Both the position numbers and the translations under genes were made by a program. A model generated the notes under the pieces. That model had not been told where the DNA came from. It ran no database searches and worked only from the letters and a program-made list of their open reading frames with translations. This document shows positions 6,309 through 8,681 of a stretch of 8,681 nucleotides of DNA, in pieces (the stretch's first letter is position 1; every line of letters starts with the position of its first letter). Source of the DNA: Deltaproteobacteria bacterium (lineage in GTDB: Bacteria > UBA10199 > DSSB01); contig JAIOPF010000023.1 of assembly GCA_021414045.1 (NCBI GenBank), forward strand, positions 1 to 8,681, in the 5' to 3' direction.

Positions 6309-7301
6309 TTATCCGAAGAAAGCCTTCTCCGCCGCTTCCGGCAACTTGAGACCCGAGATATGCGCGCGCTGCACCAGCTCCCAGAAGTAGCGGTAGGTGG
6401 CGCGGTCGTGCAGCTCGCCCTCGAATTGGATGGGACCCCAATTCGCTTCTTGGGCGGCGAGGAGGATCTGGGCGCCCTTCTCCACTCCCTTGTAATCCGG
6501 CAGCATGGCCTCGACGATGGCGTCGATCTGAGTCGGGTAGATCGACCACATGCGCAAGAAACCGAACTCGTTGCGGGCGCGGCTGGCATCGGCCTTGGTC
6601 TTCTCGGCGTCCTTAAGATCCAGAGTGACGTTATGGGCCGGGATGATGCCGTAAGCGAGGGCCGCGGCGCAGACCTGAGCCTTGGCGCGGAAGATCAAGG
6701 CGTGCTCGAATTGCCCCGGCGAACGCATGCAGACGTCGGGAATGGCGCCGTGATGTCCGGAGACGAAATCCATCAAGCCAAAATCGAGGACCTGCATCCA
6801 GGGAAGCGCTGCGATCTCGAAGGCGTCCTTGAGGGCGCCGTGGGTCTCGATCAAGACGTGGATGGGAATCTCGCGCTTGATGCCGTTCTTCTTCGCCGTC
6901 TCTTGGATGTAGGAAATCATCTCTTTGACTTGCGAAACGGCGGTAGGCTTCGGAATCGTGATGTAGGCGAGCTCGTTGCCCGCGCCGGCGACGAGGATGT
7001 CGATGTCCTGCTTCCAGTAAGAATTGCTGTAATCATGGATGCGGGCGCCGGCCATCTTGTGCTTGTTGAGCGGGCCCTTCGCCATCGCGACGATCATCTC
7101 GGCGTGCTCTTTCTCCTTGCCGGTGGGGGCCCCGTCCTCGCAGTCCATCGTGATGTCGAAGACGCCGCCCTTGGTGTTCTGCAGCTCCATCGCCTTGGTG
7201 ATCAATTTTTCGGAACCGGCGAAATGCTCGCAGGCGGGGATGACGGGGAAGGGTTTCTCGCCCGCGAAGAGGGCCTCATTCGGATGCACTTTGGGACTCA
7301 T
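6309..7301 (-). CDS. CitE-like malyl-CoA / beta-methylmalyl-CoA lyase (HpcH/HpaI family)
   Basis: In the ethylmalonyl-CoA pathway this enzyme would split beta-methylmalyl-CoA into glyoxylate and propionyl-CoA, and may act on malyl-CoA too. The 330-residue product shows the CitE/HpcH TIM-barrel signatures: FDITMDCEDGAPTG (48-61), GARIHD (85-90, substrate-binding Arg87), AYITIPKP (112-119), VLIETHGAL (149-157, Mg ligand E152), DFGLMDF (173-179, second acidic ligand D178) and LRMWSIYPTQID (249-260). The N-terminus (HPNEALFAGEKPFPVIPACE, followed by HFAGSEKL) differs from the Rhodobacter Mcl1 type and resembles a divergent subfamily I recall linked to mcd/mch/ccr genes in some betaproteobacteria and others. 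It has its own Shine-Dalgarno (AGGAG, 7315-7311) and lies 38 nt after epi. A citrate lyase beta subunit is unlikely because no alpha or gamma subunits are nearby. Confidence 0.8.
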   Translation of the reverse strand: MSPKVHPNEALFAGEKPFPVIPACEHFAGSEKLITKAMELQNTKGGVFDITMDCEDGAPTGKEKEHAEMIVAMAKGPLNKHKMAGARIHDYSNSYWKQDIDILVAGAGNELAYITIPKPTAVSQVKEMISYIQETAKKNGIKREIPIHVLIETHGALKDAFEIAALPWMQVLDFGLMDFVSGHHGAIPDVCMRSPGQFEHALIFRAKAQVCAAALAYGIIPAHNVTLDLKDAEKTKADASRARNEFGFLRMWSIYPTQIDAIVEAMLPDYKGVEKGAQILLAAQEANWGPIQFEGELHDRATYRYFWELVQRAHISGLKLPEAAEKAFFG

Positions 7302-7339
7302 GAGAGATTTCTCCTATACCTTATAGAGATGAAACAAAA

Positions 7340-7759
7340 TCAATGGTCGGCCATGGGCTCGGACAACTCGATCAGCACCCCGCCAGTCGACTTGGGGTGC
7401 ACGAAGGCGATGCGCTTGCCGTGGGCGCCGATGCGCGGCTTCTCGTCGATCAGCTGGACGCCCTGTTTCTTCAGCTGTTCGAGGTGTTCCTCGAGACCGC
7501 TGACTTCGATGCAAATATGATGAAGGCCGCCGCGGCCTTTTTTCTGCTCGAGAAAATTCGAGATGGGGCTGTCGGGGGAAGTCGGGAAAAGCAGCTCCAG
7601 GTTGGTCTCGCCGACTCCGAAAAATGCGGCGCGGACCTTCTGCTCCTCGACCTCTTCAATATGTTCGGGCCCCTTGCCCAGGAGGCTCTGATAAAGCGCG
7701 ATCCCCTGTTCGAGGTCCGGAACCGCGATCGCCACGTGATCGACTTTTTTGAAAGCCAC
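7340..7759 (-). CDS. epi: Methylmalonyl-CoA/ethylmalonyl-CoA epimerase
   Basis: The enzyme interconverts the (2R) and (2S) forms of methylmalonyl-CoA and, in EMC bacteria, ethylmalonyl-CoA, feeding the B12-dependent mutases. The 139-residue product is a typical vicinal-oxygen-chelate protein with two beta-alpha-beta-beta-beta modules: VDHVAIAVPDLEQGIALYQS (6-25) and GLHHICIEVSGLEEHLEQLK (78-97). Likely metal ligands are H8, Q40, H80 or H81, and E131 (GGVLIELSEP). The start is GTG 7759, preceded at 7 nt by GGAG; the open frame continues to 7912 but the extra residues do not resemble the family. It is the first gene of the epi-lyase operon, and a TTGACA-containing motif shared with the mcd upstream region lies about 90 nt before it. 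Confidence 0.9.
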   Translation of the reverse strand: MAFKKVDHVAIAVPDLEQGIALYQSLLGKGPEHIEEVEEQKVRAAFFGVGETNLELLFPTSPDSPISNFLEQKKGRGGLHHICIEVSGLEEHLEQLKKQGVQLIDEKPRIGAHGKRIAFVHPKSTGGVLIELSEPMADH

Positions 7760-7766
7760 GGAATGA

Positions 7767-7770
7767 CTCC
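7767..7770 (-). promoter_or_regulatory. Shine-Dalgarno that fixes the epi GTG start
   Basis: GGAG on the minus strand lies 7 nt before GTG 7759. This supports the 139-residue form, whose N-terminus MAFKKVDHVAIAV is typical of the family, over the 190-residue open frame starting at 7912. Confidence 0.6.
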
Positions 7771-7845
7771 TGATTCTCGCATTTGGGGCCAATTTCGCCC
7801 TCTCGCGAACAAACGCCGTTTGGGCTACTAAAGCGCCGAAGTCCT

Positions 7846-7856
7846 TGTCAACTGCC
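7846..7856 (-). promoter_or_regulatory. TTGACA-containing motif upstream of epi, shared with mcd
   Basis: On the minus strand GGCAGTTGACA (7856-7846) matches GCCAGTTGACA (3495-3485) upstream of mcd at 10 of 11 positions, in the same orientation. The -10 here is poor (TAGTAG at spacing 15). It may be a promoter -35 region or a regulator site common to both pathway operons. The complement also reads TTGTCA towards the malic enzyme gene. Confidence 0.35.
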
Positions 7857-7943
7857 GAAACAATATTTCTAGGCGCTCCGGCGCGTCGACGCAAGGCCCA
7901 TCGGCTCCCCACGGCCTTTCGGTCGATTTTTTCCCCTTGACCC

Positions 7944-7960
7944 CCCGCAACAGGTGCGGG
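7944..7960 (+). promoter_or_regulatory. Small hairpin before the malic enzyme gene, overlapping its GGGAG
   Basis: CCCGCA (7944-7949) and TGCGGG (7955-7960) form a perfect 6-bp GC-rich stem with loop ACAGG. The right arm takes in the first bases of GGGAG (7958-7962), the only Shine-Dalgarno-like sequence before ATG 7978, which is 15 nt away and thus far for normal use. It may limit translation, or simply be chance in GC-rich DNA. Confidence 0.35.
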
Positions 7961-7977
7961 AGATTGAAATTCCCCAT

Positions 7978-8681
7978 ATGTCGAATCAAAAACTCATCCG
8001 CACGCTTCGCTGTAAAAATCGTAAATTTATCGGAGTCTTATCCAAGCTGATCTCCACCATCTCGCAGATGGGCGGGGACATCGGCAATATCTCCACCGTC
8101 AGCTTCGGGGAGATGCACAACATCCGCGATATCACCATCATCATCAACGATGAAGACCACCTCAGCGCCATCGTCAGCGCGGTCCGCAAAATCCCCGAGG
8201 TCGAGCTCGAGTCGGTGATCGACGAGGTCCTCGAACTGCACGTGGGCGGGAAGCTCCTGATTCGCCCCAAGCATCCGATACAATCCATCGAAGACCTGCG
8301 CAAAGTCTACACGCCCGGCGTCGCCAGCGTTTGCAAGTTGCTCAAGGAAGACCCTAGCCAAGTGGAAATTTACACCACCATCGGCAAGACCGTCGGCCTC
8401 ATCACCAACGGCAGTCGGGTTCTGGGGCTCGGCAATCTCGGGCCCACGGCTTCCATGCCCGTGATGGAAGGCAAGGCCGCCTTGTTTCAGCAATTCTCGG
8501 GCCTGCATATGATCCCGGTCTTGATCAACACGCTCGACATCAATCGCTTCGTCGACACGGTCGAGACGATTTCCAGCACCTTCGCGGCCATTCAACTCGA
8601 GGACATCCGCACGCCGGATTGCTACGAAATCGAGGCTCAGCTGATCGAGCGCCTGAAGATTCCCGTCATGCACGACGACCA
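7978..8681 (+). CDS. ACT-domain malic enzyme (NAD(P)-dependent), 3' end beyond the window
   Basis: Malic enzyme decarboxylates malate to pyruvate. The frame runs open from ATG 7978 to the window edge (234 complete codons). Residues 5-85 form an ACT domain (LRCKNRKFIGVLSKLISTIS, then GDIGNIS and ITIIINDEDHLSAIVSAV), a small-molecule sensing module found at the N-terminus of some bacterial malic enzymes. The malic domain follows: VYTPGVASVC (110-119) with catalytic Tyr111, GLITNGSRVLGLGNLGPTAS (140-159), MPVMEGKAALF (160-170) with catalytic Lys166, and IQLEDIRTPDCYEIE (205-219) with metal ligands E208 and D209. The NAD(P)-binding domain lies outside, so cofactor preference cannot be told. The gene diverges from epi across 218 bp. 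An in-frame GTG at 7954 is a weaker start. Draining EMC-derived malate to pyruvate fits the neighbours. Confidence 0.9.
   Translation, partial: MSNQKLIRTLRCKNRKFIGVLSKLISTISQMGGDIGNISTVSFGEMHNIRDITIIINDEDHLSAIVSAVRKIPEVELESVIDEVLELHVGGKLLIRPKHPIQSIEDLRKVYTPGVASVCKLLKEDPSQVEIYTTIGKTVGLITNGSRVLGLGNLGPTASMPVMEGKAALFQQFSGLHMIPVLINTLDINRFVDTVETISSTFAAIQLEDIRTPDCYEIEAQLIERLKIPVMHDD

Noticed and set aside
6228..7520. A 430-codon open frame on the plus strand opposite the lyase and epimerase
   Set aside because: It is antisense to two clear genes, crosses the terminator, and has low-complexity Asp/Leu/Gly/Val composition typical of a shadow frame.
7760..7912. N-terminal extension of the epimerase frame up to 7912
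   Set aside because: The extra residues are not part of the family fold, and a GTG with a good ribosome binding site at 7759 gives the usual N-terminus.
1..8681. CRISPR array, tRNA, rRNA, insertion sequence or transposase
   Set aside because: No regular repeat-spacer pattern, no tRNA cloverleaf with an anticodon, no rRNA sequence and no transposase-like protein could be seen. The cloverleaf-like element at 3536-3669 is too large and lacks tRNA features.

Overview
The window is a stretch of a medium-to-high-GC bacterial chromosome that carries much of the ethylmalonyl-CoA (EMC) pathway for assimilating acetyl-CoA, interrupted and flanked by accessory genes. The pathway genes suggest a heterotroph that grows on acetate, fatty acids or other C2-yielding substrates. 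The host cannot be placed firmly from sequence alone. The proteins are clearly related to proteobacterial and actinobacterial EMC enzymes, but the lyase is of a divergent type and no ribosomal or other taxonomic marker is present.

Layout, left to right. (1) 1-598, plus strand: the 3' part of a small nucleotidyltransferase-like gene overlapping a 65-codon gene, resembling a toxin-antitoxin-like pair and visibly AT-richer than what follows. (2) 639-3451, minus strand: mcd (methylsuccinyl-CoA dehydrogenase) followed 8 nt later by mch (mesaconyl-CoA hydratase), a tightly coupled pair. (3) 3452-3731: a divergent intergenic region holding a striking 134-bp element, with 12-bp perfect inverted ends enclosing three successive hairpins. 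(4) 3732-4960, plus strand: two overlapping genes for exported proteins, an LprI-like four-cysteine protein and an NTF2-like two-domain protein. (5) 4966-6171, minus strand: a Fic-family protein with an intact catalytic motif and an N-terminal inhibitory motif, expressed from an AT-rich upstream region. (6) 6257-6289: a strong intrinsic terminator. (7) 6309-7759, minus strand: epi (methylmalonyl-CoA epimerase) and a CitE-like malyl-/beta-methylmalyl-CoA lyase. (8) 7978 to the right edge, plus strand: an ACT-domain malic enzyme, cut by the window end.

How the genes work together. Mcd oxidises (2S)-methylsuccinyl-CoA to mesaconyl-CoA. Mch hydrates that to beta-methylmalyl-CoA. The lyase splits it into glyoxylate and propionyl-CoA. 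The epimerase serves both the ethylmalonyl-CoA step and propionyl-CoA recovery through methylmalonyl-CoA. Malic enzyme converts the resulting malate to pyruvate. Crotonyl-CoA carboxylase/reductase (ccr) and ethylmalonyl-CoA mutase (ecm) are not in the window and must lie elsewhere if the pathway is complete.

The two pathway blocks run in the same direction and are separated by about 2.8 kb of unrelated accessory sequence. An 11-bp motif (10/11 identical) containing a TTGACA box lies upstream of both blocks in the same orientation, which may mean common control. The most unusual item is the cloverleaf-like element at 3536-3669.
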